A stretch of 64,000 nt of DNA from Vibrio metschnikovii CIP 69.14. GTDB lineage: Bacteria; Pseudomonadota; Gammaproteobacteria; Enterobacterales; Vibrionaceae. The stretch is taken from the NCBI RefSeq assembly GCF_000176155.1, contig NZ_ACZO01000006.1, forward strand, positions 744,001-808,000. The letters run 5' to 3'. The notes under the pieces are model-generated. The model made no database searches and was not told the DNA's origin. It saw only the letters and a list, made by a program, of their open reading frames with translations. Position 1 is the stretch's first letter. Every line of letters starts with the position of its first letter. Of the stretch, positions 18,240-26,744 are shown piece by piece. A program made the translations under genes and the position numbers.

Positions 18240-19016
18240 ATGAGAGTCCACGCTTTTCACCGTTTGTATCAGGAACGCCTGCAGCAATCAACCAAACCTT
18301 TCCTTGCCCGTGGTTCAAAAATTTCTCGTTGCTCGTTTTGTCAGGTCGCGCAACAATACTGTTTGTGTGATTTTCAACCGAATATAGAGACTCAAGTCGC
18401 GGTGATACTTTTAGTCTCTGACAATGAAGTATTTAAACCGAGTAATACTGGTCGTTTGATCGCTGATACGGTGAAAGAAACTTATGTGTATCAATGGCAT
18501 CGAACTCAGCCAGATCCTCATTTACTATCATTATTATCCGATCCAAAATTTTTCCCTATTGTCGTTTTTCCAGCCCAAACTGAGCAAGATAAACAACGAC
18601 AACTGACCGTCATTTCTGAGAGCAGCGGAACACGCAAGCCTTTACTGATCTTTATTGATGGTAGTTGGCGAGAAGCAAAGCGAATTTTTCGTAAATCTCC
18701 CTATTTAGCTACCTTGCCTTTGTTATCGATTGAGCCTGAAAAAGTCTCCCGTTACTTGATGCGTAAAGCCAGCAACGATCAATATCTTGCCACAGCCGAA
18801 GTCGCGAGTTTAGTGCTCTCCCTTTGTGGAGAGCAGCAAGCTGCAGAAACATTACAACTGTGGTTTGAAGCATTTAAAGAGAGTTATCTGCTCGGCAAAT
18901 CTCAGAATCTGATTCACTTCAAAGGCGAAAGGCCAGCTCTGCAGCAGTGGCAAGATTATTCAAATTCAGCATTGATGAGACTGAATGCCCATGATAATAA
19001 AGTGAACTGCCTCTAA
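18240..19016 (+). CDS. DTW-domain tRNA-uridine aminocarboxypropyltransferase-like protein
   Basis: The 258-residue protein has an N-terminal zinc-type cysteine cluster (CSFCQVAQQYCLC) and a DTW domain with FIDGSWREAKRIFRKSP and EVASLVLSLCGE. DTW proteins such as E. coli TapT (YfiP) transfer an aminocarboxypropyl group from SAM to uridine 47 of tRNA. The DTW triad reads DGSW here, within the variation of the family. The start is uncertain: ATG 18240 or GTG 18231, neither with a clear ribosome site. Confidence 0.85.
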   Translation: MRVHAFHRLYQERLQQSTKPFLARGSKISRCSFCQVAQQYCLCDFQPNIETQVAVILLVSDNEVFKPSNTGRLIADTVKETYVYQWHRTQPDPHLLSLLSDPKFFPIVVFPAQTEQDKQRQLTVISESSGTRKPLLIFIDGSWREAKRIFRKSPYLATLPLLSIEPEKVSRYLMRKASNDQYLATAEVASLVLSLCGEQQAAETLQLWFEAFKESYLLGKSQNLIHFKGERPALQQWQDYSNSALMRLNAHDNKVNCL

Positions 19017-19173
19017 CGTTGTACAATGTATGCTGGTTTCCTGTGCAAACGGGCAACAGAAAACGATAAACTCGGGGATGAGTCACGGATAAAACCATCG
19101 CTATGATGGATAATATCGGCGTTTTTATTTTTGATATTTTAACCCAAGGTTGGGTGTTGAAGGAGAGATAAGC

Positions 19174-20082
19174 ATGTATTACGGCTTTGATGTCGGTGGC
19201 ACAAAAATTGAGTTTGGTGCTTTTGATGAGAATTTACAACGCGTAGCGACAGAACGTGTCGCAACCCCTACAGAAGACTACGCTTTATTGGTCGATACGC
19301 TGGTTGGATTGGTGGCGAAATACGATGCTCAATTTGCGGTTGAAGGTAGAATTGGTCTTGGCTTACCGGGGTCCGAGGAAGCCGATACAGGGAATGTATT
19401 GACGGTTAATATTCCCGCAGCAAAAAACAAACCTTTACGAGCGGATTTAGAAGCAAGAATTGGGCGTACGGTCAAAATTGAAAACGATGCCAACTGTTTT
19501 GCGCTTTCCGAAGCTTGGGATGAGGAGCTGAAAAATGAACCGTCGGTTATGGGATTGATCCTCGGTACGGGGTTTGGTGGCGGTTTAGTTTATGAAGGTA
19601 AGATATTCTCTGGTCGCAACCATGTGGCTGGTGAAGTAGGCCACATGCGTTTACCGATCGATGCTTGGTTTCATCTAGGCGATAATGCACCACTGCTTGG
19701 CTGCGGATGTGGTAAGAAAGGCTGTTTAGACAGTTATCTCTCTGGTCGTGGTTTTGAGTTACTTTATCAACACTATTATGGTGAACAGAAAAAAGCGATT
19801 GATATTATCCATGCCAATGAAGCCGGTGAAGCCAAAGCGGTTGAACATGTTGAGCGCTTTATGGAACTGCTGGCTATCTGCTTCGCTAATCTTTTTACGG
19901 CCAATGATCCGCATGTTGTCGCTTTGGGTGGCGGTCTTTCAAACTTTGAGCTGATTTATCAAGAAATGCCTAAACGTGTACCCAAATACCTATTACCTAT
20001 CGCAAAATGTCCAAAAATCATTAAAGCGAAACATGGTGATTCCGGTGGTGTTAGAGGTGCTGCTTTTCTCAACATTAAGTAA
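19174..20082 (+). CDS. nagK: N-acetyl-D-glucosamine kinase (ROK family)
   Basis: The 302-residue protein starts with [16 protein letters not shown] (ATP phosphate loop) and has the ROK zinc motif [17 protein letters not shown], the catalytic ENDANCF segment and [15 protein letters not shown]. The overall pattern matches NagK, which phosphorylates GlcNAc salvaged from cell-wall or chitin breakdown. ATG 19174 has GGAGAG upstream; the in-frame TTG 19150 is rejected. Confidence 0.92.
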   Translation: MYYGFDVGGTKIEFGAFDENLQRVATERVATPTEDYALLVDTLVGLVAKYDAQFAVEGRIGLGLPGSEEADTGNVLTVNIPAAKNKPLRADLEARIGRTVKIENDANCFALSEAWDEELKNEPSVMGLILGTGFGGGLVYEGKIFSGRNHVAGEVGHMRLPIDAWFHLGDNAPLLGCGCGKKGCLDSYLSGRGFELLYQHYYGEQKKAIDIIHANEAGEAKAVEHVERFMELLAICFANLFTANDPHVVALGGGLSNFELIYQEMPKRVPKYLLPIAKCPKIIKAKHGDSGGVRGAAFLNIK

Positions 20083-20102
20083 TTGCTGATTGTTAATTAT
20101 CC

Positions 20103-20142
20103 AAATAAAGTGGGCTTGTCATTCGACAAGCCCACTTTATTT
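20103..20142. terminator. Bidirectional terminator between nagK and the DUF2960-like gene
   Basis: Two 18-base arms (20103-20120 and 20125-20142) are perfect inverted repeats around ATTC. GC-rich cores flanked by A and T tracts on both sides suit termination from both directions. Confidence 0.9.
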
Positions 20143-20168
20143 ATAGAGTTGTTGTTTTTACAAGAGCG

Positions 20169-20444
20169 CTAATTGGTTTTCTTTGGCTTTTTACCAACGC
20201 CATGATTCTCTTTCGCTTGTAACGTGATGACCCCAAAACCGAGCTTTCTAAAATAATTATCACGGTAATTACGCACCGCTTTAGTATCCGAAATCGCCTC
20301 TAGCTGCAGTTCCATTTTTAAATAGTCTGAGATATCAATCCCTTCGGCTTCCGCAACCGCTTCATGAATATTGCGGTGCTTTTGATAAGAAAAAGTTAAG
20401 GTTTTTTGCTGTTCTTTATAGGTATAAATGATCGTACGAACCAT
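20169..20444 (-). CDS. DUF2960-like small protein
   Basis: The 91-residue basic cytoplasmic protein contains FSYQKHRNIHEAVAEAEGID and AVRNYRDNYFRKLGFGVITL, resembling the DUF2960 family of Vibrio and Shewanella (function unknown). It has a Lys-rich C-terminus. It lies 28 bases after the mobB-moeA stop on the same strand and may be the last gene of that transcript. Confidence 0.7.
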   Translation of the reverse strand: MVRTIIYTYKEQQKTLTFSYQKHRNIHEAVAEAEGIDISDYLKMELQLEAISDTKAVRNYRDNYFRKLGFGVITLQAKENHGVGKKPKKTN

Positions 20445-20472
20445 GTTTTGCTCTTGAACGAATTGTCATGGG

Positions 20473-22266
20473 CTAAATTCTGCCTTGAAGTGGGATGATT
20501 GTCACGCTTTCACCGATATTAACCTTGTCGACTGCGGGTTCAATTTCAATTAAACAGTTTGCCTCACTCATCGAACGAAGAATTCCAGAGCCTTGTTGCC
20601 CTGTTGTACGTACGGTTAACTGTCCATTGTCGTCAATATGGTAAATGCCTCGGCTAAACTCACTGCGTCCTTGCCGAGAACGTAGCTCTTCGCTGGCGAT
20701 GGCTTTTATTTTTAATGGTTGCCAGTCCGTTTCACCCTGCATTTTACGCAGTGCAGGCTCGACAAATTGCATGAATGAAACCATGACTGCGACAGGATTT
20801 CCGGGCAAGCCAAAGAAAGGACGCGTCGAGACATGACCAAAAGCAAACGGACGACCCGGACGCATATTAATCCGCCAAAAATCGATGTGTCCTAATGTAT
20901 TTAATGCAGACTTAATAAAGTCCGCGTCACCAACAGAAACTCCGCCAGACGTGATAACAACATCAGCTTGATTGGCGGCTTGCTCAAGAGCGTGTGTCAT
21001 GAGTGTTTGATCATCGTCGAGAATACCAAGATCAATAACACGGCAACCAAGATGAGTCAGTAAGCCAATCAACGTAAACCGATTGGCATCAAAGATAGTG
21101 TCTGGTGTGGCTTGGCTACCAGGGGCTTGTACTTCATCTCCGGTGGAGAAGATCGCGACGGTGAGGCGGCGAAACACCGAGACTTCGGTCATACCAAGTG
21201 AGGCTAACAAGCCCATTTCGGCCGATTGAACACGCTGTCCTGATGAAAAAACGCGGCTGCCTAAAGCGATATCTTCCCCTGCTTGACGTACATGTTGCCC
21301 AGCTTGAATCGAGGCGTGAGGAAATGATATAGAGGATGATTCAACGACCGCTTGCTCACGCATCACCACAGTATCGGCATTATCAGGCATTGCCGCCCCA
21401 GTCATGATTTTCACACATTCACCTAACGCCAAAGGGGAGGTATAACGATAGCCCGCCATCACTTGTGCGACTTGTGTATAGTGATCGCGCTGTAAATCAT
21501 CACTGCGAATAGCATAGCCATCCATCGCAGAATTACGATAAGCAGGGACGTTCACCGGTGAGAAAACTGGCTCAGCAAGGACTCTTCCATAAGACTCACT
21601 GACCGCAATGCTTTCAACGTCACTTAAAGATGAGACGGCAGCAAGAATTTTTTCGAGCCCTTGTTCTACCGAGAGAGAGGCGGGTGACAAGGTGTCGCAA
21701 TTGGCTTTAGCTATAGAAGGCTTTTGAGGCTTTAGATCAGAGTGCGGTTGATAATGGTCTACATAGCGCAAAATAAACTGACTTATCGCTTCAATATCAT
21801 TGATGTTCATTTGCGGTAACGACGTATCGACGGTTTCATCGGCGGCAATGGCAATAATATTGTGGTCATTTAGATAGAGCCAAGGTTTAGCCAGTGCTGC
21901 TCGATGGAGTTCAATTTTGGGAAAAGCGACATTTTTGCATCCCTCAACCAGAATCAAGTCCAGTTGCGGTGAGTCAAAACGTTGTAAAAGGTCATCAAAT
22001 TTTGCCTCAGCATCGATCGTTTCGGTCATCAATGCGTAACGTTTTCGCGAAGCAACGAGCATTTGCGATGCACCGGCCTTACGCAAGCGATAGCTATCTT
22101 TACCGGGCACATCGACATCAAAATCGTGATGAGCGTGTTTTAATACTCCGATACGCAACCCTTGTTGAGTAAGGTAAGGTAGCAGGGTTTCCAGTAATGT
22201 TGTTTTTCCCGTTCCCGAATAAGCAGCGAATCCCAGTATCGGCAGAGAAGGACGTGACGTTGTCAT
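20473..22266 (-). CDS. moeA: MobB-MoeA fusion: molybdopterin-guanine dinucleotide adaptor and molybdotransferase
   Basis: The 597-residue protein is a fusion. Residues about 8-170 are MobB, a P-loop GTP-binding adaptor ([32 protein letters not shown]). Residues about 195-595 are MoeA, with [54 protein letters not shown] and [14 protein letters not shown]. MoeA inserts molybdate (or tungstate) into adenylylated molybdopterin; MobB helps form the guanine dinucleotide form used by formate dehydrogenase. It overlaps mobA by four bases, in the tup operon. Confidence 0.94.
   Translation of the reverse strand: MTTSRPSLPILGFAAYSGTGKTTLLETLLPYLTQQGLRIGVLKHAHHDFDVDVPGKDSYRLRKAGASQMLVASRKRYALMTETIDAEAKFDDLLQRFDSPQLDLILVEGCKNVAFPKIELHRAALAKPWLYLNDHNIIAIAADETVDTSLPQMNINDIEAISQFILRYVDHYQPHSDLKPQKPSIAKANCDTLSPASLSVEQGLEKILAAVSSLSDVESIAVSESYGRVLAEPVFSPVNVPAYRNSAMDGYAIRSDDLQRDHYTQVAQVMAGYRYTSPLALGECVKIMTGAAMPDNADTVVMREQAVVESSSISFPHASIQAGQHVRQAGEDIALGSRVFSSGQRVQSAEMGLLASLGMTEVSVFRRLTVAIFSTGDEVQAPGSQATPDTIFDANRFTLIGLLTHLGCRVIDLGILDDDQTLMTHALEQAANQADVVITSGGVSVGDADFIKSALNTLGHIDFWRINMRPGRPFAFGHVSTRPFFGLPGNPVAVMVSFMQFVEPALRKMQGETDWQPLKIKAIASEELRSRQGRSEFSRGIYHIDDNGQLTVRTTGQQGSGILRSMSEANCLIEIEPAVDKVNIGESVTIIPLQGRI
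22254..22266. promoter_or_regulatory. Near-consensus matS site (12/13)
   Basis: GTGACGTTGTCAT matches the MatP-binding consensus GTGACRNYGTCAC except for the last base. It overlaps the start codon region of mobB-moeA. It could be a weak MatP site in the Ter macrodomain or chance. Confidence 0.4.
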
Positions 22267-22850
22267 GTATTTAACGCTCCAAATTGAGTCAGTTCTTGTG
22301 GCGTATTTAAATTAAAAAAGCAGGCAGGCGAGTCACTAAAGTCAACCTGTTGGGTATGGCATTCATCGTAGAGTAAAATAATTTTTCGATCGCCGCGTGC
22401 TAAAAATGCATCGAGTTTAGGTAATACCTGTCGATGAAATAGGGTAAAGACAGGTTGTTGATGCTGGCCATCAAAGGCAACTAAAATCTCACTTTGTGGA
22501 TTGACTGCAGCGCAGAACCTCTCGACCAGATCATCGTTAATTAATGGACTGTCGCAAGGCACAAAGCCTACCCACTCTGTTGGAGAATGAGTTAATCCAG
22601 CATGTATCCCGCCCAGTGGGCCAGGAAAGTCCTTAACAATGTCACTGATCACCGGTGCGTACTGTTGATACTGCGTTTGATTTCGATTGGCATTGATAAA
22701 AATTTGTGTGGCCTGTGGGCGTAGCCTTTCAATTACATGGGCAATCAATGGTTGTCCATCAAGGGTGATTAATCCTTTATCTTCCCCTCCCATACGGCGA
22801 GCCTGACCGCCGGCTAAAATGACCCAGCTAGTGTGAGATGGAGGTAACAT
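22263..22850 (-). CDS. mobA: Molybdenum cofactor guanylyltransferase MobA
   Basis: The 195-residue protein contains the nucleotidyltransferase motif [18 protein letters not shown] (about residues 9-26), [10 protein letters not shown] and [14 protein letters not shown], typical of MobA, which joins GMP to Mo-molybdopterin. ATG 22850 is chosen because it places the GG-x-RMGG loop at the usual distance; the longer frame to 22901 lies inside the tupC 3' end. It overlaps tupC by 23 bases and mobB-moeA by four, so the operon is tightly coupled. Confidence 0.92.
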   Translation of the reverse strand: MLPPSHTSWVILAGGQARRMGGEDKGLITLDGQPLIAHVIERLRPQATQIFINANRNQTQYQQYAPVISDIVKDFPGPLGGIHAGLTHSPTEWVGFVPCDSPLINDDLVERFCAAVNPQSEILVAFDGQHQQPVFTLFHRQVLPKLDAFLARGDRKIILLYDECHTQQVDFSDSPACFFNLNTPQELTQFGALNT

Positions 22851-23541
22851 AACAATTCTCTTTGCTAATCGGTGAAATAACGTGTAGCCGTGGTGATTCA
22901 AACAGCTGATGTTCTTTTATCCACCATTGTTTATGACACAATTCGGTTAATGGATTATTTTGATGACTGGTGATCACCAAGCTGCAGCCACGATTCAGTA
23001 AATCGTTGGCCATTATAACCAATCTGGCGATAGATTCTTCATCCAGTGAGGCGCTAGGCTCATCCATTAATAAAATTGCAGGGTTTAAAATCCATGCTCT
23101 GGCCATTGCCACACGTTGCTTCTCTCCGCCAGAAAGTACAGACACGTGTTCGTTCGCTAAACTTTCTAGCCCGACCATGCGTAAGGCCGTGATCACTTGG
23201 CAACGTTTTTCTTGGCTTGATAAAGCACAAAAACGAAGCCCATAAGCAATATTACGATAGACGGTATCATCAAATAAATAAGGTGTTTGATGAAGATAAA
23301 TGATGTGCTGATCAGCACGGCGACCTAATAGGCGTTGCCACCAAGAACGATGATGAGAGACAGAACCGGTTGTTGGTTTCAGTAAACCTGCGAGAATCTT
23401 TAATAGCGTGGTTTTGCCAACGCCATTATCACCTTTAAGATAAACCGCTTCATGAGGACCTAATGTTAAAGCTGGAATATGAAATAAGCCTCGTTCTTTA
23501 AAACGCATGGATAACTGATGAGCAGTGAGTAATATCGGCAT
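22828..23541 (-). CDS. tupC: Tungstate/molybdate-type ABC transporter ATP-binding protein
   Basis: The 237-residue ATPase has Walker [10 protein letters not shown] (about 35-43), signature [15 protein letters not shown] and Walker [13 protein letters not shown], with the switch His in ITSHQ. It energises the permease encoded 13 bases upstream. It lacks the C-terminal MOP domain found in ModC, which supports the Tup rather than Mod type. Family assignment rests mainly on the adjacent TupA and TupB. Confidence 0.87.
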   Translation of the reverse strand: MPILLTAHQLSMRFKERGLFHIPALTLGPHEAVYLKGDNGVGKTTLLKILAGLLKPTTGSVSHHRSWWQRLLGRRADQHIIYLHQTPYLFDDTVYRNIAYGLRFCALSSQEKRCQVITALRMVGLESLANEHVSVLSGGEKQRVAMARAWILNPAILLMDEPSASLDEESIARLVIMANDLLNRGCSLVITSHQNNPLTELCHKQWWIKEHQLFESPRLHVISPISKENCYVTSISH

Positions 23542-23554
23542 GTGACCTCTTTTA

Positions 23555-24253
23555 TTATGCGCGTAGATACCCTTTACCTCGCATGCTGGAGAGCAAAAAA
23601 TTCAGAAGGAGCGCTAAACTGAGTAATACCATTCCGAGTGCCACTCCTTGTGCAAACGCGCCTTTTTGACTTTCCATCGCAATCGCGGTTGGGATATTAC
23701 GTGTTAACCCCATAATATTCCCGCCGACCATCATCGAGCAGCCTACTTCGGTGACAATACGCGAAAAACTAGCGATCACGGCTGCACAAAGTGGAAAGCG
23801 AGTTTCCCACATCATGGTCAGAGCTATCCGTGGTAGTGATGCTCCTAGGGTCATCGCGGTTTCGACTGAACGCCGATCACTCGATTGTAACGCGCCGTGC
23901 ATCATGGACACTAAAATCGGCAGACAGATGAGCATTTGACCTAAAATCATCGCTTTTTGGGTAAACAGTAGTTGCCAATCACCTAGAGGTCCTGCTCGAG
24001 ACAGTAACATATACAGCAGTAAACCAATCACTACGGTGGGTACGGCTTGTAAGGTATTGATCAGCGAAAGCAGTAACCATTTGCCCGGAAAGTGACTGTA
24101 GGCTAAAACAAAAGCCAGTAATAATGCAGGTAGCAAAACCAACCCAACGGCCGCTAAAGAAACACTAAAAGAGACAGCGACAATGTGCCAAAGATCAGCA
24201 TCAAAACTTAGCAAGAGTGCTAATGCATCGAGTGTCGTTTGCCAAAGGCTCAT
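23555..24253 (-). CDS. tupB: Tungstate ABC transporter permease
   Basis: The 232-residue inner-membrane protein has about five or six membrane segments and the ABC permease EAA-like loop (ETAMTLGASLPRIALTMMWETRF). It is of the CysTW/ModB type. It is the channel for oxyanion uptake between TupA and TupC, with 6- and 13-base gaps to its neighbours. Confidence 0.88.
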   Translation of the reverse strand: MSLWQTTLDALALLLSFDADLWHIVAVSFSVSLAAVGLVLLPALLLAFVLAYSHFPGKWLLLSLINTLQAVPTVVIGLLLYMLLSRAGPLGDWQLLFTQKAMILGQMLICLPILVSMMHGALQSSDRRSVETAMTLGASLPRIALTMMWETRFPLCAAVIASFSRIVTEVGCSMMVGGNIMGLTRNIPTAIAMESQKGAFAQGVALGMVLLSLALLLNFLLSSMRGKGYLRA

Positions 24254-24259
24254 TACGGC

Positions 24260-25075
24260 TTACTCATTGGCATTGGCGACAAATAGCGCTTGGCCATGGA
24301 CGCGAAATTGGTTGATTAGCTGCTGACCTTTAGGATTGACTAACCAATCACTGAGTATTTTGGCACCTTGATAATGGGTGTTTGGATAGCGTTCAGGGTT
24401 CACTAAAATCACTTGATACGGATTAAACAGCAAGGGATCGACTTGATACAGGATCACAAGGTCAAGTCTATTTTGATAAGCTAGCCAAGTTCCTCGATCG
24501 GTTAAGGTATAAGCTTGCATTTCAGATGCCATGGTCAGCGTAGGTCCCATCCCTTGACCCACTGAGCGATACTGAGAAAAAATCGGCGTTATTTGATTTT
24601 CTTGCCAAATCGCCAGTTCTTTTTTATGTGTCCCTGATTCATCTCCGCGAGAAATAAACAAATGGTTATGCTTGGCAATTGCGCTAAAAGCCTGTTGGAT
24701 ATTGTCTTGTTCGCTGACTTTTGCAGGGTCATTTTTAGGACCGACTAAAACAAAATCGTTATACATAACTTTACGTGGCAAAATACCATAACCCTTCTCG
24801 ATAAATTGCGCTTCAGCTTTTGGATCATGAGTCATCACGAGATCCACATCTCCATTTTCACCCAGTTTTAATGCTTTTCCCGTACCTGTTGCTAAAACAT
24901 CGACTGTATAGCCTGAGTCTTTTTTAAATTCATCCAGTAAATAATCCAAGAGACCGGAGTGATAAGTACTGGTAGTGGTGGCTAAACGAATGCGTAACGA
25001 AGGATCGGCGAAAGTGAAGTGGCTATTGCTTAACAATAACAAGCAAGTAAGCAAGCGCAGTAAAGTCTGGTTCAT
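24260..25075 (-). CDS. tupA: Tungstate-binding periplasmic protein TupA
   Basis: The 271-residue precursor has a signal peptide (about 1-23, ending HFTFA) then RLATTTSTYHSGLLDYLLDEFKK, ATGTGKALKLGENGDVDLVMTHDPKAE and FISRGDESGTHKKEL, all strongly typical of TupA (the TTTS motif contacts the oxyanion). ATG 25075 is chosen because the open frame reaching 25129 would contain the sigma-54 promoter at 25113-25129 and would bury the signal peptide. It is the first gene of the tupABC-mobA-mobB/moeA operon. Confidence 0.92.
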   Translation of the reverse strand: MNQTLLRLLTCLLLLSNSHFTFADPSLRIRLATTTSTYHSGLLDYLLDEFKKDSGYTVDVLATGTGKALKLGENGDVDLVMTHDPKAEAQFIEKGYGILPRKVMYNDFVLVGPKNDPAKVSEQDNIQQAFSAIAKHNHLFISRGDESGTHKKELAIWQENQITPIFSQYRSVGQGMGPTLTMASEMQAYTLTDRGTWLAYQNRLDLVILYQVDPLLFNPYQVILVNPERYPNTHYQGAKILSDWLVNPKGQQLINQFRVHGQALFVANANE

Positions 25076-25112
25076 ATTTCTATCAATGTTTGGTGGCTGT
25101 GAATGGTAGACA

Positions 25113-25129
25113 AGCAAAGTCGGTGCCAA
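25113..25129 (-). promoter_or_regulatory. Sigma-54 promoter of the tup-mob operon
   Basis: On the reverse strand TTGGCACCGACTTTGCT is a near-ideal sigma-54 element: TTGGCAC (-24), exact GG-N10-GC spacing, and TTTGCT (-12). Transcription would start about 12 bases downstream, giving a short leader before ATG 25075. It fixes the tupA start. Confidence 0.88.
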
Positions 25130-25202
25130 TATTGAGTATTAAAATGGCTTACTAAACATCAATAATTTCAGCTAGTTGCTATTCCTTTGACTCAGACCGC
25201 GT

Positions 25203-25234
25203 GACAATTTGTTCAAGCTAAGACAAAATGTCTC
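25203..25234. promoter_or_regulatory. Candidate enhancer sites (GACAAAATGTC palindrome) between tupA and the regulator gene
   Basis: GACAAAATGTCTC at 25222-25234 is a near-perfect palindrome, with a weaker copy GACAATTTGTTC at 25203-25214. The main copy lies about 100 bp upstream of the sigma-54 GG of tupA, a normal enhancer distance. The same 11-mer occurs at 30859-30902 before another sigma-54 promoter. Binding by the adjacent NtrC-type regulator is inferred. Confidence 0.7.
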
Positions 25235-25298
25235 AACTTATCCTGATAAACGATAAGGTTTTTTTGTCTCTCCATTTACAACGCAGCAAAGGGAAATT

Positions 25299-26744
25299 AT
25301 GGCTTATTTGAGTGATCGAAAATCTGCGCAACACTATCACGCTTTTTCGGTATTGGTGGTGGATGATGAAACGGGCATGCAGTCTATTTTACAAAAAGCA
25401 TTACGTAAGTGGTTTTCGAAAGTAGATTGTGCTGGATGCATTGATGAAGCAGAAATGCTACGCGCGACGACCCATTATGATTTGATTATTTTAGACATTA
25501 ATTTACCCGGCCGCTCAGGGATTGAATGGGAAGCGATTTTTGCTGAACAAGAACAACGCCCCGATGTGATCTTTATGACTGGCTATGCTGATTTAGAGAC
25601 AGCCATCAGTGCGCTGCAGTTGGGCGCTGCTGATTTTATTCTCAAACCGTTTAATCTTGAACAGATGCTCAAAGCGGTTGAACGTTGTATGGATAAGCGG
25701 TTACATCAACGTATGCAATATGCGTTACAACGTGACGTTCAACGTCACTGTGTCACCCAAATTTTGGGGCAATCGGCACAGACCGAGCAACTCAAACAAT
25801 TGATTATGCAATTTGCTCCTTCTCGTGCCTCTGTGTTGATTGAAGGTGAATCCGGTACCGGTAAAGAGTTGGTGGCGCGCGGCATTCATGAAGCCAGTGA
25901 AAGGCAGGGGCCATTTGTGCCTGTTAATTGTGGCGCAATTGCCCCAGAGCTCTTAGAGAGCGAGCTATTTGGGCATACACAGGGCGCTTTTACTGGTGCT
26001 AAGAAAAATCGTGAAGGCCTTTTTCGGGTTGCTCATGGTGGAACCCTGTTTTTAGATGAAATCGGTGAGATGCCACTTAATATGCAATCATCTTTACTGC
26101 GAGTGTTAGAGCAGCGAGCGATACGTCCGGTTGGCTCAGAAAAAGAGCTGCCAGTTGATGTACGAGTTGTGGCTGCGACGAATAGAAATCTGTTTCAGGA
26201 GGTAGAAGAAGGCCGTTTTCGAGCCGATCTCTATTATCGATTAAATGTACTCAAAATTGAGGTCTTGCCGCTACGAGCGCGCAAAGCCGATTTACATGAG
26301 CTGGTGCCTTTTTTTACTCAAACCTTGTGTGCAGAGCTGTCGCTGCCGACGCCTAAATGGGCTCATGAAGATATTAATGCACTGTTTGATTACGACTGGC
26401 CAGGGAATATTCGCGAATTAAAAAACCTCATTGAACGATGTTTGTTAATTGGTCAACCGTTAGCGCATTACTGGCAGCCATTACCACGTGATGGTCAAAA
26501 CAGTGACAACAATGTGACATTGTCACTAAATCCGTCGGCGAGGGTTGAACCAAATCGAATCGAGTCTTATGGGTATCCTGCACATTGGAGTTTAAGACAA
26601 GTAGAGAAAGCGCATATAGAACAAATCGTTGCCTTTCATCAAGGTAATAAATCGGCGGCGGCTCGGGATTTAGGCGTTGCTCGCAAAACATTAGAACGAA
26701 AATTCAAAGAGTGGGAAAGTGATGAGCAAATCAAGGTGCGCTAA
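25299..26744 (+). CDS. Sigma-54-dependent response regulator (NtrC family)
   Basis: The 481-residue protein has a receiver domain (about 15-130; VVDDETG, phospho-acceptor in LIILDINLPG, and lysine in FILKPF), an AAA+ domain (about 155-390; Walker A GESGTGKE, sigma-54-contacting GAFTGAKK, FLDEIGEMP, arginine-finger region FRADLYYRLNV) and a C-terminal Fis-type helix-turn-helix (NKSAAARDLGVARKTLERKF). Phosphorylation should drive open-complex formation at sigma-54 promoters. The gene is divergent from tupA and overlaps the kinase gene. It is the likely activator of the tup and fdh sigma-54 promoters in this window. Confidence 0.93.
   Translation: MAYLSDRKSAQHYHAFSVLVVDDETGMQSILQKALRKWFSKVDCAGCIDEAEMLRATTHYDLIILDINLPGRSGIEWEAIFAEQEQRPDVIFMTGYADLETAISALQLGAADFILKPFNLEQMLKAVERCMDKRLHQRMQYALQRDVQRHCVTQILGQSAQTEQLKQLIMQFAPSRASVLIEGESGTGKELVARGIHEASERQGPFVPVNCGAIAPELLESELFGHTQGAFTGAKKNREGLFRVAHGGTLFLDEIGEMPLNMQSSLLRVLEQRAIRPVGSEKELPVDVRVVAATNRNLFQEVEEGRFRADLYYRLNVLKIEVLPLRARKADLHELVPFFTQTLCAELSLPTPKWAHEDINALFDYDWPGNIRELKNLIERCLLIGQPLAHYWQPLPRDGQNSDNNVTLSLNPSARVEPNRIESYGYPAHWSLRQVEKAHIEQIVAFHQGNKSAAARDLGVARKTLERKFKEWESDEQIKVR
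26514..26526. promoter_or_regulatory. matS site (13/13), MatP binding
   Basis: GTGACATTGTCAC fits the matS consensus GTGACRNYGTCAC at all 13 positions. It lies inside the response-regulator gene between the AAA+ and helix-turn-helix domains, about 27 kb from dif and matP. MatP binding to such sites organises the Ter macrodomain. Confidence 0.85.

Noticed and set aside
25076..25129. N-terminal extension of tupA
   Set aside because: It would include the sigma-54 promoter and displace the signal peptide.
25237..25260. Small stem CTTATC/GATAAG with T-run in the regulator leader
   Set aside because: Six-base AT-rich stem is too weak to call a terminator or attenuator.
25732..25748. Palindrome GTGACGTTCAACGTCAC
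   Set aside because: Spacer is 7 bases instead of 3, so it does not fit matS; it lies in coding sequence.
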